This document shows positions 1 through 6,948 of a stretch of 28,051 nt of DNA, one piece after another. Source of the DNA: Phycisphaerae bacterium. GTDB lineage: Bacteria; Planctomycetota; Phycisphaerae; Sedimentisphaerales; SG8-4. Position numbers and translations under genes: made by a program. Positions within the stretch are counted from its first letter, which is position 1; each line of letters starts with the position of its first letter. The stretch lies in contig JAUVYQ010000017.1 of assembly GCA_030603035.1 (NCBI GenBank), forward strand, positions 1-28,051, written 5' to 3'. A model generated the notes under the pieces. That model saw only the letters and a list, made by a program, of their open reading frames with translations, had not been told where the DNA came from and did no database searches.

Positions 1-85
1 CAGATATTGTTTTGTCGCCTTTAGCCGCTGCAAGTGCGACTTTTGCCTTAAACTGGGCACTGTGATTACGTCTTTTGTTTTTCAT
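1..85 (-). CDS. IS3-family transposase OrfA, N-terminal fragment (cut by window edge)
   Basis: Reading the minus strand from the ATG at 85-83 gives MKNKRRNHSAQFKAKVALAA followed by AKGDKTIS, which runs off the window. Basic residues followed by an HSAQFKAKVALAA segment are the typical start of IS3-family OrfA, a helix-turn-helix DNA-binding protein that is joined to the DDE integrase OrfB by frameshifting. A good Shine-Dalgarno (AGGAG) lies about 8 nt upstream. Only 28 codons are visible, so neither intactness nor the subgroup can be judged. The family call rests on recognising the N-terminal motif. Confidence 0.8.
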   Translation of the reverse strand, partial: MKNKRRNHSAQFKAKVALAAAKGDKTIS

Positions 86-160
86 GAATCTGTCTCCTGA
101 ACGTGTTATCGACTCAGGCGACAAATCCACCTTAATTATGCGCCCAGTTTTTGGGGTGTA
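1..160 (-). mobile_element. End of an IS3-family insertion sequence
   Basis: The OrfA start is preceded on the minus strand by about 75 bp ending near position 160, with the outward end reading TACACCCCAAAAACTGG. An end rich in CCCCAAAAACTGG is usual for IS3-family terminal inverted repeats. The exact tip and any target duplication cannot be fixed because the other end is outside the window. The element continues to the left of position 1. Confidence 0.6.
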
Positions 161-215
161 TTATAGATTGGAAACAAAAGCACCTGCAAAGAAAAATGGA
201 AAATAGGATAGGCCC

Positions 216-256
216 CTAAAAAGGCAGCGGCCTGACTTATAAAGCCGGCCGCCGAG
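216..256 (-). terminator. Possible rho-independent terminator downstream of the HNH gene
   Basis: On the minus strand a G+C-rich stem (GGCGGCC pairing with GGCCGCTGCC, with a 3-nt bulge) around a TTTATAAGTCA loop is followed by TTTTTAG. It lies about 140 bp downstream of the HNH stop codon and would end transcripts from that gene. The bulge and the distance lower confidence. The rest of 161-392 holds no gene that I can see. Confidence 0.4.
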
Positions 257-392
257 TACTTTCTACTCTTGGTAGATGCACAATTATATTATCGAGAAAA
301 TTCACCATTAAGTCAAATATTTTTTTGTTTTTGGTGTTAAACCCCTGCAATTACTAAGGTTATATCAAAAAATTTATCTTTTCACCCATCTA

Positions 393-950
393 TCACGCCG
401 CCCATATAATCTTTTCTATCCATTTTCTAAGCTCTATTCTTTCCGGGAAGTTCAGCCAGGCAAATTCGCCGAAGAGCTCAACCGCTTTGTCGTCATAGGT
501 CATCGCCGCTTCCATCTGGTTATCAAAGTCGCCAAGATTATATAACTTTCCGTTGCATCTGATGCGGGCGCTCCATTTGCTACTCCTCTTATCCCAGCTC
601 ACGCCTTTATATTTTGATGTGCCGGTTGCACCGCCCCGCTGGTTATAACAATTTTGGGCATGTGTACAAAGGCGCAGATTTCTCTTGCGGTTATCAAGAC
701 CGTTGTGGTTTATATGGTCGCAAACCAACCCTTTCGGAGCGCGCATAATCTCCCGATGCATTTTAATAGTTTTTCCACCTTCGACTCGACAGGCATAAAA
801 TGTATTCTTCGCTTTGGTTGCATACCATTTATACCGGACAAGCCAGTCATAATCTTCGGCATCCACAATCGCGAATTTCCCCTGCGTCAAAGGTATCAAA
901 CCATAACCTTCGGCCTCATTTTTTATCCCCAATCTCAGCCAATCGGACAT
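393..950 (-). CDS. HNH endonuclease with C-terminal AP2 DNA-binding domain
   Basis: From the ATG at 950 the product is 185 aa. Residues about 18-50 (LIPLTQGKFAIVDAEDYDWL) form the N-terminal module usual in this group. Residues 64-105 carry the HNH site: H65 in MHREIM, then CDHINHNGLDNRKRNLR with D78/H79 and the distal Asn/His positions. Residues 112-168 (SKYKGVSWDKRSSKW through AWLNFPE) form an AP2-like domain. Such HNH-AP2 proteins behave as free-standing homing-type endonucleases or phage and mobile-DNA nucleases. The frame stays open upstream to a GTG at 1262, but that extension (residues 1-104) looks like noise, while an overlapping frame there encodes a plausible zinc-ribbon protein. 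I therefore start at 950, although no clear Shine-Dalgarno supports that ATG. Nearness to an IS end fits a mobile neighbourhood. Confidence 0.75.
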   Translation of the reverse strand: MSDWLRLGIKNEAEGYGLIPLTQGKFAIVDAEDYDWLVRYKWYATKAKNTFYACRVEGGKTIKMHREIMRAPKGLVCDHINHNGLDNRKRNLRLCTHAQNCYNQRGGATGTSKYKGVSWDKRSSKWSARIRCNGKLYNLGDFDNQMEAAMTYDDKAVELFGEFAWLNFPERIELRKWIEKIIWAA

Positions 951-1245
951 CCTTTGACAGGCAGCAAGGACATCTGACAAAGCCGACCCCGTTAGAGATT
1001 TTTTCGTTTTGCTCTGTATTATGGGCAGTGGAATCTCTAACGGGGCCGACAAATTCCCGCTTATCGGCAACCGATTTCGGCCTGAGAACTCCGCTGCTTT
1101 GGCCGGTTGCCCGGAGGCCGAGGTCTTTGAGGAAAATCTCTCCCCCCTGCCCCACCGCACAATCCTGCGGCACCATGCGAATAAAGCTCGCTTTACACGC
1201 CAGGCACTGGAAAAAATAGCCGACCAATATGTTCTCATTTTGCAT
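916..1245 (-). CDS. Small zinc-ribbon-like protein (109 aa) overlapping the HNH gene
   Basis: The ATG at 1245 has GAGG just upstream on the minus strand. Two Cys pairs are visible: C14-x2-C17 (FFQCLACKASF) and C92-x2-C95 (VRCPCCLSKDVRL), the arrangement of a zinc ribbon. The stretch between them is low in recognisable structure, and residues about 67-88 are encoded by a 59-bp palindromic element (987-1045). That element looks inserted in frame and lengthens the distance between the two half-sites. The last 35 nt overlap the HNH ATG in another frame, so the pair could be translationally coupled, or could be one gene split by a frameshift. Function unknown; possibly a nucleic-acid-binding partner of the nuclease. 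Confidence 0.5.
   Translation of the reverse strand: MQNENILVGYFFQCLACKASFIRMVPQDCAVGQGGEIFLKDLGLRATGQSSGVLRPKSVADKREFVGPVRDSTAHNTEQNEKISNGVGFVRCPCCLSKDVRLAEIGDKK
987..1045. repeat. Palindromic element, copy A (14-bp perfect arms)
   Basis: The arm CCCCGTTAGAGATT at 987-1000 is matched exactly in inverted orientation by AATCTCTAACGGGG at 1032-1045, with a 31-bp loop. It lies inside the coding frame of the zinc-ribbon ORF, where the minus-strand 3' arm encodes ISNGV. A related copy overlaps the dxs start (1659-1739) with the same arm consensus and the same reading-frame phase (FLNGV). Confidence 0.85.
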
Positions 1246-1477
1246 CGAACCTCATTTCCCACCCACCCACTTAGATATTCGCCACCCTATAATTGGACGA
1301 ACCTGTGCGTTTGAGTCGAAAAAAAGCATATTAAAAATGGCACTTTCGCAGATAAGTTGTTATAATAAAACGACTAAAGATTTTTTTAAAAATTCTGATT
1401 TTACTCCCTGACTACCTGCACTTTTGATTGAAATTGTCAGTATAAAGAGAATGCTCTGTAGAAAACCTTTACAAAAT
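1246..1477. other. Intergenic gap between the zinc-ribbon ORF and the repeat zone upstream of dxs
   Basis: AT-rich, with homopolymer A and T runs (around 1318-1325 and 1381-1390). I see no gene or confident promoter here. Together with the repeats at 1478-1579 it forms most of the 450-bp divergent space between the zinc-ribbon ORF (minus) and dxs (plus), so promoters for both probably lie here. Confidence 0.5.
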
Positions 1478-1579
1478 GTCATTGCGAGGCCCAAAGGGCC
1501 GTGGCAATCTCTTGCGTGATAGGCAGAAAAAATCATCATCGCATTTGAGATTGCTTCGGCCTAAAGGCCTCGCAATGAC
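1478..1579. repeat. CATTGCGAGG-type palindromic repeat, copy 1
   Basis: Outer arms GTCATTGCGAGG (1478-1489) and CCTCGCAATGAC (1568-1579) are exact inverted copies. Inside them, GGCAATCTC and GAGATTGC form a second pair, and each half carries its own small hairpin (GGCCCAAAGGGCC; GGCCTAAAGGCC). A related element is at 15798-15879. This is an intergenic repeat of the kind abundant in several environmental genomes. Confidence 0.85.
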
Positions 1580-1658
1580 GACCTCTGGCCTGATGCCTTC
1601 TACAAAGCACAAAGGTAATTGAAAGAGTGCTTGATGGGTAAATTTTTAGAACAAATAG

Positions 1659-1739
1659 ACCCCGTTAGAAACTCCACCAGAAAGGTTCGAATAGTATGAC
1701 GCAAGCATCACATGAAAAATGGAAGTTTCTAAACGGGGT
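1659..1739. repeat. Palindromic element, copy B, spanning the dxs start
   Basis: Left arm ACCCCGTTAGAAACT (1659-1673) and right arm AGTTTCTAAACGGGGT (1724-1739) are inverted copies differing by one inserted base. The dxs ribosome-binding site (AAAGG, 1681-1685) and ATG (1696) lie in the loop, and the right arm encodes dxs residues FLNGV. A transcript starting upstream could fold the translation start into a hairpin loop. Confidence 0.75.
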
Positions 1740-3738
1740 AGATAGTCCGGCGGACGTAAAAAAGCTGAAGGTAGGCGAGCTTCGGACCCTGGCCGATGAA
1801 ATACGCCGGTTTATCCTCGCTTCGGTCAGCAAAACCGGCGGACACCTGGCAAGCAATCTCGGCGTGGTGGAATTGACGCTGGCGCTGCACTATGTCTTCG
1901 ATTTCAAGGAAGACAAGCTGCTCTGGGATGTCGGCCATCAATGCTATGCACATAAAATCATCACCGGAAGAAAAGATAAATTCGAGCGTCTTCGCCAGGT
2001 CGGCGGGATAAGCGGCTTTCCCAACCCCGCTGAGAGCGTATATGACCCGTTCGCCGTCGGCCACGCCGGCACCGCAATAGCGACGGCAATCGGCATAGCT
2101 ATAGGTGAAGAATTAAAAATTAAAAATGAAGAATTGAGAATTCAAAATTCAAAATTCCCAAGAATTGTGGCAGTAGTGGGAGATGCCAGTATCGTTAATG
2201 GCGTTTCTTTCGAGGCGCTCAATAATCTCGGATTGGTCAAAAGGCAGTTACTAATCGTGCTCAATGACAACTCGATGGCAATAGACGCTACTGTCGGGGC
2301 AATGGCAAAATATTTCTCAAAGGTCCGCTTGAGCCAGACCTATGAGGATTTGCGCAGGACCACCAGAAATATCCTGGAGCATATGCCCGTTATCGGCAAA
2401 AGTGTCGAAGAAGCGATTGAGAAAATTAAGAAAAGTATTCGAATGGCGTTACCGGCCAGTCAGATGTTTGAGAGTTTGAATATCCCATACTTTGGTCCCG
2501 TTGACGGCCACGATGTTGGGTCGCTTATACAATTGTTCGAGGCGCTGGCCGAACTGGAGCATCCGGCAATTCTGCACGTTTACACAAAAAAGGGCAATGG
2601 TTTAAACAGGATTTACAGGATAAAAGAGGATAAAAACAAAAAAAAGGAAATCCTGTTAATCCCGCCTGAAATAGCCAGCAAATTTCATTCGACAAGCCCA
2701 GGCGGATTCAAGATAACCAGGGACAAGGTTGAGCCAACGGCGAACACGAGCAAACGCAGCTTTACTAATGTGTTCGGCGAACATCTGACAGAACTGGCTG
2801 AAAAAGACAGCAGGATTGTTGCCATAACCTCAGCGATGTGCGACGGCACGGGGCTGGTAGAATTTCACAAAAGGTTCGGTAACAGGTTCTACGATGTCGG
2901 TATTGCCGAAAGTGCAGCGGTGGATATTGCGGCCGGGCTGGCCAGAAGCGGCTTAAAACCGGTGGTCTGTATCTACTCGACCTTTTTGCAGCGCAGCTTT
3001 GACCAGATATTCCAGGAGGTCGCGCTGCAGAATCTGCCGGTTGTTTTTTGCATCGACAGGGCAGGGGTCGTCGGCTCGGACGGGCCGACGCATCACGGCA
3101 TGATGGATATTGGCTTTTTGCGAATGCTGCCAAATATGGTGCTGACGGCACCTGCGAATGAAGTTGAAATGAAGTTAGCTCTGGAATTCGCTCTGGGCCA
3201 GGATGGCCCGGTCGTTATAAGGTATCCGAAAGACGTTGTTCCGTCACAGGACTTTGTCCCGGCATACGTCTGTCGGGCTTGTGCGAAACCGTTCAGGTTG
3301 GGCAAAAGCGTTGTAGTTAAAAAACCAAAAGATTCAGCCATTGCAATCGTTAGCTACGGCAGCGTCCTGACAGAGGCGTTGGAAGCGGCTGGGTTGCTGG
3401 CTAAAGAAGGCATTGCGGTTGACGTGATAAACGCCCGCTTCGCTGCTCCTGTTGATGGAAAAATTATCTCTCTGTTAAACCAGGGCAGAGGTATAATAAC
3501 CGTCGAGGACCACGCCTGCGCCTGCGGGTTTGGCTCGGCCGTGCTCGAATTGGCTGCATCGCAATACGCAATCCTGCCCTCGAGCGGAGCGAAGGGACGC
3601 CATACGCCATACGCAGTACGAGTTCTTGGCGCGCCGAGGAGGTTTATAAAGCACGATTCCCGCAGCGCCCAGCTTATCGAGGCCGGTGTAAATGCTGATA
3701 AAATAGTTAAGACGGCAAAAAAGATGATGAAGACTTGA
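1696..3738 (+). CDS. dxs: 1-deoxy-D-xylulose-5-phosphate synthase
   Basis: TPP-dependent enzyme that condenses pyruvate and glyceraldehyde 3-phosphate, the first step of the MEP pathway to isoprenoids and also a supplier of thiamine and pyridoxal precursors; cytosolic. Visible hallmarks are KTGGHLASNLGVVELTLALHYVF (residues 46-68, part quoted), DVGHQCYAHKIITGR (78-92), the TPP/Mg site VVGDASIVNGVSFEALNN (160-177) with NDNSMAID, the pyrimidine-domain DVGIAE (400-405, catalytic Glu) and DRAGVVGSDGPTHHG (454-468). The ATG at 1696 has AAAGG 10 nt upstream. The 680-aa length exceeds the usual 620-640 because three in-frame insertions of repeat DNA are present, near residues 137-154, 301-323 and 622-642. 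The motifs are undamaged, so the enzyme should work. It stands alone, with no MEP neighbours. Confidence 0.97.
   Translation: MTQASHEKWKFLNGVDSPADVKKLKVGELRTLADEIRRFILASVSKTGGHLASNLGVVELTLALHYVFDFKEDKLLWDVGHQCYAHKIITGRKDKFERLRQVGGISGFPNPAESVYDPFAVGHAGTAIATAIGIAIGEELKIKNEELRIQNSKFPRIVAVVGDASIVNGVSFEALNNLGLVKRQLLIVLNDNSMAIDATVGAMAKYFSKVRLSQTYEDLRRTTRNILEHMPVIGKSVEEAIEKIKKSIRMALPASQMFESLNIPYFGPVDGHDVGSLIQLFEALAELEHPAILHVYTKKGNGLNRIYRIKEDKNKKKEILLIPPEIASKFHSTSPGGFKITRDKVEPTANTSKRSFTNVFGEHLTELAEKDSRIVAITSAMCDGTGLVEFHKRFGNRFYDVGIAESAAVDIAAGLARSGLKPVVCIYSTFLQRSFDQIFQEVALQNLPVVFCIDRAGVVGSDGPTHHGMMDIGFLRMLPNMVLTAPANEVEMKLALEFALGQDGPVVIRYPKDVVPSQDFVPAYVCRACAKPFRLGKSVVVKKPKDSAIAIVSYGSVLTEALEAAGLLAKEGIAVDVINARFAAPVDGKIISLLNQGRGIITVEDHACACGFGSAVLELAASQYAILPSSGAKGRHTPYAVRVLGAPRRFIKHDSRSAQLIEAGVNADKIVKTAKKMMKT
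2104..2158 (+). repeat. In-frame AT-rich simple repeat within dxs
   Basis: A run built from AATTAAAAATT-, GAATTGAGAATTC- and AAAATTC-like words encodes a Lys/Glu/Asn-rich segment (EELKIKNEELRIQNSKF) between the GIAIG helix and VAVVGDAS. Other Dxs proteins have only a short linker here. The frame is kept. Confidence 0.75.
2601..2660 (+). repeat. In-frame AACAGGATTT palindrome within dxs
   Basis: AACAGGATTT (2605-2614) and AAATCCTGTT (2647-2656) are perfect 10-bp inverted arms around an A-rich loop. They encode the stretch LNRIYRIKEDKNKKKEILL between KKGNG and the conserved FHSTSPGG, where most Dxs proteins have a much shorter linker. Confidence 0.8.
3559..3622 (+). repeat. In-frame CGAGCGGAGCGAAGGG / ATACGCCATACGC repeat within dxs
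   Basis: The sequence combines a CTCGAGCGGAGCGAAGGG word with tandem CCATACGC units and encodes ILPSSGAKGRHTPYAV in the C-terminal transketolase domain, ahead of VRVLGAPRRFI. It looks like inserted repeat DNA because it departs from the family sequence and has a tandem structure. Confidence 0.6.
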
Positions 3739-3774
3739 TGCTCAATACCGGATGCTCGATATTTTTTTGCCTTT

Positions 3775-4020
3775 GAAATTGGCTTTGATTGGGTTTGAAT
3801 TGGCTTTGTTTTCCGGGACTGCGAAAATGTCATTTCTTTCATAATCCTTTGTTGAATAGAAGTTTAAGAACATTGCGGCTTTTCGGAAATTGGCTTTGAT
3901 TGGCTTTGTATTGGCTTTGTTTTCACCGAGTGTCCAATTGGATATATTTTCATAATCCACTGCAAGAAAAGACTTTACGTTCATTTGACTTTTGGGAAAT
4001 TGGGTTTGTTTTGCATAAAA
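3775..4020 (-). repeat. 111-bp tandem repeat (37-residue unit) with a minus-strand open frame
   Basis: Two full units (3775-3885, 3886-3996) and the start of a third follow dxs. On the minus strand the frame 4122-3742 stays open (126 aa), and each unit reads as a 37-residue period ending in ENKANSNPIKANF or ENKANTKPIKANF. From memory, ORFs with KANxxPIKANF-type periods are common in Planctomycetota assemblies and look like repeat-derived hypothetical proteins rather than functional genes. I therefore list it as a repeat. GATGCTCAATACCGGATGCTC at 3738-3758 (shortened) is another simple-repeat scrap. Confidence 0.6.
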
Positions 4021-4280
4021 AGAGCTGATTTGTAGAGCGTTCTCGACAGATGTAGAGGGCAAGTTAGTGAAGAGTGAGCTAAAATGCCTAAAGTGAACTA
4101 AAGTTGGATTCTCGATGCTCATGATTGGTAATTTCCCTGGGTTTTCCGTTTCGCTCCAAGACTATTTACGAACGATGATTTTTGGCGTGTATCTGCTGAT
4201 ACGAAGACGTGCGGTTCTCCGCTATATACCTGCCATCTCTATGGCGATTAGTATTATACCAAATTTCGAGCAAAAGTCAA

Positions 4281-4314
4281 CTAAAAAACGGCCAAAAAAG
4301 CACTTTTTTTGGCC
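4281..4314 (-). terminator. Rho-independent terminator of the kinase-regulator-Dcm-Vsr operon
   Basis: On the minus strand, GGCCAAAAAA and TTTTTTGGCC form a perfect stem around a short AGTGC-type loop (4290-4314), followed immediately by GTTTTTTAG. It lies about 50 nt after the vsr stop, the expected position for the end of that operon. The rest of 4123-4366 shows no gene. Confidence 0.75.
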
Positions 4315-4366
4315 ACTCATTTTAAATTCCCCTTCCTGCCCCCTACCAGGTCACGAACGACGAGCG

Positions 4367-4783
4367 TCAATCGTAGTCAAGAAAATCTCGCAACCGCTTC
4401 TCCAGCTTTTCAACATCCCTTGTCCAGCACTCCCATATAATCAAAACTTTCCAACCACGACTTCGCAATTTACGCCCATTTTTTCTGTCCCGTTCCTTGT
4501 TTTCCTCTAACTTTTCCCTCCAAAACTTAGTTCGTGTGGATGGCATCGAGCGTCCCTTGCTACAAAAGTGTCGATGCCAAAAGCACCCATGTACGAAAAT
4601 GACCTTACGTCTACTCGTGAATATTAAATCAGGTTTACCAGGCAATCCTCTCCCATGTAAACGATATCGATATCCGAGAGAATGAACAAGCCGACGCACC
4701 ATCATTTCAGGCTTTGTGTTCTTGTTTCGAATGGCTGACATACATCGATGACGTTGTTTTTTTGTGAGTATATCCAATTTCAA
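4367..4783 (-). CDS. vsr: Vsr-type very short patch repair endonuclease
   Basis: 138 aa, the usual Vsr length. Classical Vsr nicks 5' of the T in T:G mismatches that arise when 5-methylcytosine deaminates, so it normally accompanies a Dcm-type methylase. Visible motifs are E26 (TKPEMMVRR), the catalytic Asp D52 in LPGKPDLIF, FVHGCFWHRHFC with H70, D99 (KERDRKNG), and a putative zinc set C67, H72, C74 and C119 (LIIWECW). The ATG is 8 nt after the methylase stop, so the genes are co-transcribed. Because no separate restriction endonuclease is present, this nuclease could also act as the effector of the cassette (inference). The family call is firm. Confidence 0.95.
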   Translation of the reverse strand: MKLDILTKKQRHRCMSAIRNKNTKPEMMVRRLVHSLGYRYRLHGRGLPGKPDLIFTSRRKVIFVHGCFWHRHFCSKGRSMPSTRTKFWREKLEENKERDRKNGRKLRSRGWKVLIIWECWTRDVEKLEKRLRDFLDYD

Positions 4784-4791
4784 ACCATTCC

Positions 4792-5823
4792 CTAGCTACC
4801 TCGACAAGCGATAACTGCACACCCCAATTTTTCTGATAGACGGACAGGTACCGCATTCCCTATCTGTTTTGCTATATGCAGATTCGATCCATAGAACACA
4901 TAATCGTCACTAAAAGTCTGCAAACCAGCTGCTTCACGCAGTGAAATTGCCCGGTTCTGACAAGGGTGCCCGTAACGACCGTTTGAAATACTATTACATT
5001 TAGCTGTTAAAGTTGGTGCAGGCCTGTCCCAAAACATACGACCGTACACATCAGTATGGCCTTTGTATTCACCCTTATGGCAATCTAATATTAATTGGTC
5101 CGGCCATGCTCTCCGCTCTCCCCCATTGTGAGGTGTATGTTGTAAACGTAAAAGGTTTAATTCGGAAACGGAAGCCGCTACATGGTTGAAAAATCCGGCA
5201 TGCTTTTCACCTGCTGAGATTTTTGGATAAGAATATATTGCCCTTCTCACTGTCTCGTATGGTTTCAAATTAGAACCATACAATCTTTTGGGTAAAGTCG
5301 GCTTTTTACCCTTCATAGCAAATAATACGTACCTCCGACGGGTTTGTGGAACACCGTAGTGCTTGGCATCTATAATCCCATCATCATATTCATACCTATT
5401 GATTTTAAGGATTTTTAAGAATCTTCGATAAGCACTGAAACCTTTTACTTTTATAAGCCCTGGAACATTTTCAATAAGAATTTGACCGGGCTGAAATTTG
5501 TTTACTAAACGGCCGAAAGCTATTAAAAGTGTTGCATCTCTCCTTCGTGTACTTGACTTTCTTTGCTGGCTAAAAGATTGGCAAGGTGCACATCCTGCAA
5601 AAAGCAAGTCTTTCTTAGCAGTACCCTCAATAAGCTTTTCGATAAAACTATATTTTAATTGCCTAACATCAGCATCGTAGAAAACGGCGGGTCTGTTATT
5701 TCTCTCATATGTTTCTTTACATCTCTTATCAACATCAATTCCAGCGATTACATTAATTCCGGCATTTAACAAACCACGAGTCAGCCCCCCGGCACCGCAG
5801 AAGAAATCCAAGGCTGTTATCAT
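4792..5823 (-). CDS. dcm: DNA (cytosine-5-)-methyltransferase
   Basis: 343 aa. All main C5-methylase motifs are visible: I, FFCGAGGLTRG (7-17, SAM binding); IV, GCAPCQSFSQ with nucleophile C81; VI, IENVPG (117-122); VIII, PQTRRRYVLF (159-168); a target-recognition region of roughly residues 170-290; IX, SLREAAGLQTF (294-304); X, QIGNAVP (320-326). It methylates cytosine in a specific DNA site that cannot be read from the sequence. The ATG overlaps the stop of the response-regulator gene by 4 nt (ATGA), indicating translational coupling. The region is visibly richer in A+T than the kinase gene upstream, which suggests that the cassette halves have different histories. No canonical restriction enzyme is adjacent; vsr follows directly. 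Confidence 0.96.
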   Translation of the reverse strand: MITALDFFCGAGGLTRGLLNAGINVIAGIDVDKRCKETYERNNRPAVFYDADVRQLKYSFIEKLIEGTAKKDLLFAGCAPCQSFSQQRKSSTRRRDATLLIAFGRLVNKFQPGQILIENVPGLIKVKGFSAYRRFLKILKINRYEYDDGIIDAKHYGVPQTRRRYVLFAMKGKKPTLPKRLYGSNLKPYETVRRAIYSYPKISAGEKHAGFFNHVAASVSELNLLRLQHTPHNGGERRAWPDQLILDCHKGEYKGHTDVYGRMFWDRPAPTLTAKCNSISNGRYGHPCQNRAISLREAAGLQTFSDDYVFYGSNLHIAKQIGNAVPVRLSEKLGCAVIACRGS

Positions 5824-6935
5824 GCATCTCCCCCCTGATCACCTTGACTTACAGTTTGATATATATGATCCGCCCAATCATCGAAATCCCGGTCTGGAAG
5901 TCCAGGCCTGCCGGTAACCTGAAGGTACGCCCACGTGATCATTTCACGGAAGGGGCTGTCAACGGAGGCTACCCTACAGTACTCGCATCCCTCGTCTTCG
6001 CCGATCAGATTCAAATCTATAAGTTGAAGCTTCTTCAGCTCTGCGGTCATGGGAGGAAGAACTCCCGGCAGTTCGGGGAGTGGAAGACAGTAGGTACCGT
6101 ATCCTTTGTACAGGAGAGGAAGCAACCTCTTCTTGAAGTTCGCTTCGCCCGTACCGCTGCTTATGCTGACCTCGGGCAATACATTCTTAATATGGGTACA
6201 ACGGGCGACCAAGACCTTGTCGACCTTTGGTGTTCTTGCACCAGTTCCTACCAAATCACACGACGGGGTTAACACAATGGAGTAATGCTCGGCTTTGTCT
6301 CCATCCTCCTCTTTCTTCCTGATGATGTCACCCATAAGGAGACTCGACCCTACAGGCGGGTACAAGTACTGCTCCCAGCACACTACCGTTTCCTTGGAAG
6401 GTTGATCCATCATTGCCGCTATTCGTCTTCTCGCCGCGCGAACGAAAACGGCTCTTCTTTTCTTCGTATCTGTAATGGTCTGGAACACTCGTGGAGCAGT
6501 ATTCTTGAGTTCTCTGTTAACATGCTCACGTATGCTGCTTTGAACCTGATTCAACGCTTCTACGTGAGGGAGAAAGGCTTCAATGTGGGATATGACACGC
6601 GCTTCGCTGTTGGCTCCTTTTTGAACCAGTTGTATAAAGGGATGCTCCTGCACCTCTTCGGATACGTCATCGGGACGAGCAGAGTATATGATTAGAGGGC
6701 AGAAACGCCTGTTCCAGATTGAGTCGTATATCCCCAGCCCCACCCTGTCATTATCCGCTATCGGTCCCTTGAAGATATCCAAGATAACTATATCAGGAGA
6801 GAATGATTCCAGAAGAGACTCAGCTTCCTGGAATCCCTCTACCTTACATTCAACATCTCTTAGTTTTTGGCTGAGTTCCTCTATTACCGTTTCGACACTC
6901 GCAGGTTCGTCTTCTATGAACAGTACCTTCAACAT
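5820..6935 (-). CDS. Response regulator: intact receiver domain fused to an unrecognised C-terminal domain
   Basis: 371 aa. Residues 1-125 are a CheY-like receiver with the full phosphorylation set: E8/D9/E10 (FIEDEP), phospho-acceptor D53 (VILDIF), S85 (IIYSAR) and K106 (LVQKGA). Residues 126-175 are probably a helical linker. Residues about 176-371 have no DNA-binding helix-turn-helix that I recognise. They contain IVLTPSCDLVG (C226/D227), VARCTH (C246), C283 and EGCEYC (C317, C320), which could form a metal site or a Cys-Asp catalytic or ligand motif. The gene starts 13 nt after the kinase-like gene and overlaps dcm by 4 nt. The expected partner of D53 is the H-box of the upstream kinase. 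The output is unknown: nuclease control, methylase or Vsr interaction, and transcription are all open. Confidence 0.85.
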   Translation of the reverse strand: MLKVLFIEDEPASVETVIEELSQKLRDVECKVEGFQEAESLLESFSPDIVILDIFKGPIADNDRVGLGIYDSIWNRRFCPLIIYSARPDDVSEEVQEHPFIQLVQKGANSEARVISHIEAFLPHVEALNQVQSSIREHVNRELKNTAPRVFQTITDTKKRRAVFVRAARRRIAAMMDQPSKETVVCWEQYLYPPVGSSLLMGDIIRKKEEDGDKAEHYSIVLTPSCDLVGTGARTPKVDKVLVARCTHIKNVLPEVSISSGTGEANFKKRLLPLLYKGYGTYCLPLPELPGVLPPMTAELKKLQLIDLNLIGEDEGCEYCRVASVDSPFREMITWAYLQVTGRPGLPDRDFDDWADHIYQTVSQGDQGGDA

Positions 6936-6948
6936 ACTCTACCATCCG

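Noticed and set aside
951..1262. N-terminal extension of the HNH protein to the GTG at 1262
   Set aside because: The extension (Trp/Arg-rich, no family resemblance) overlaps the zinc-ribbon frame, which has Cys pairs and a Shine-Dalgarno.
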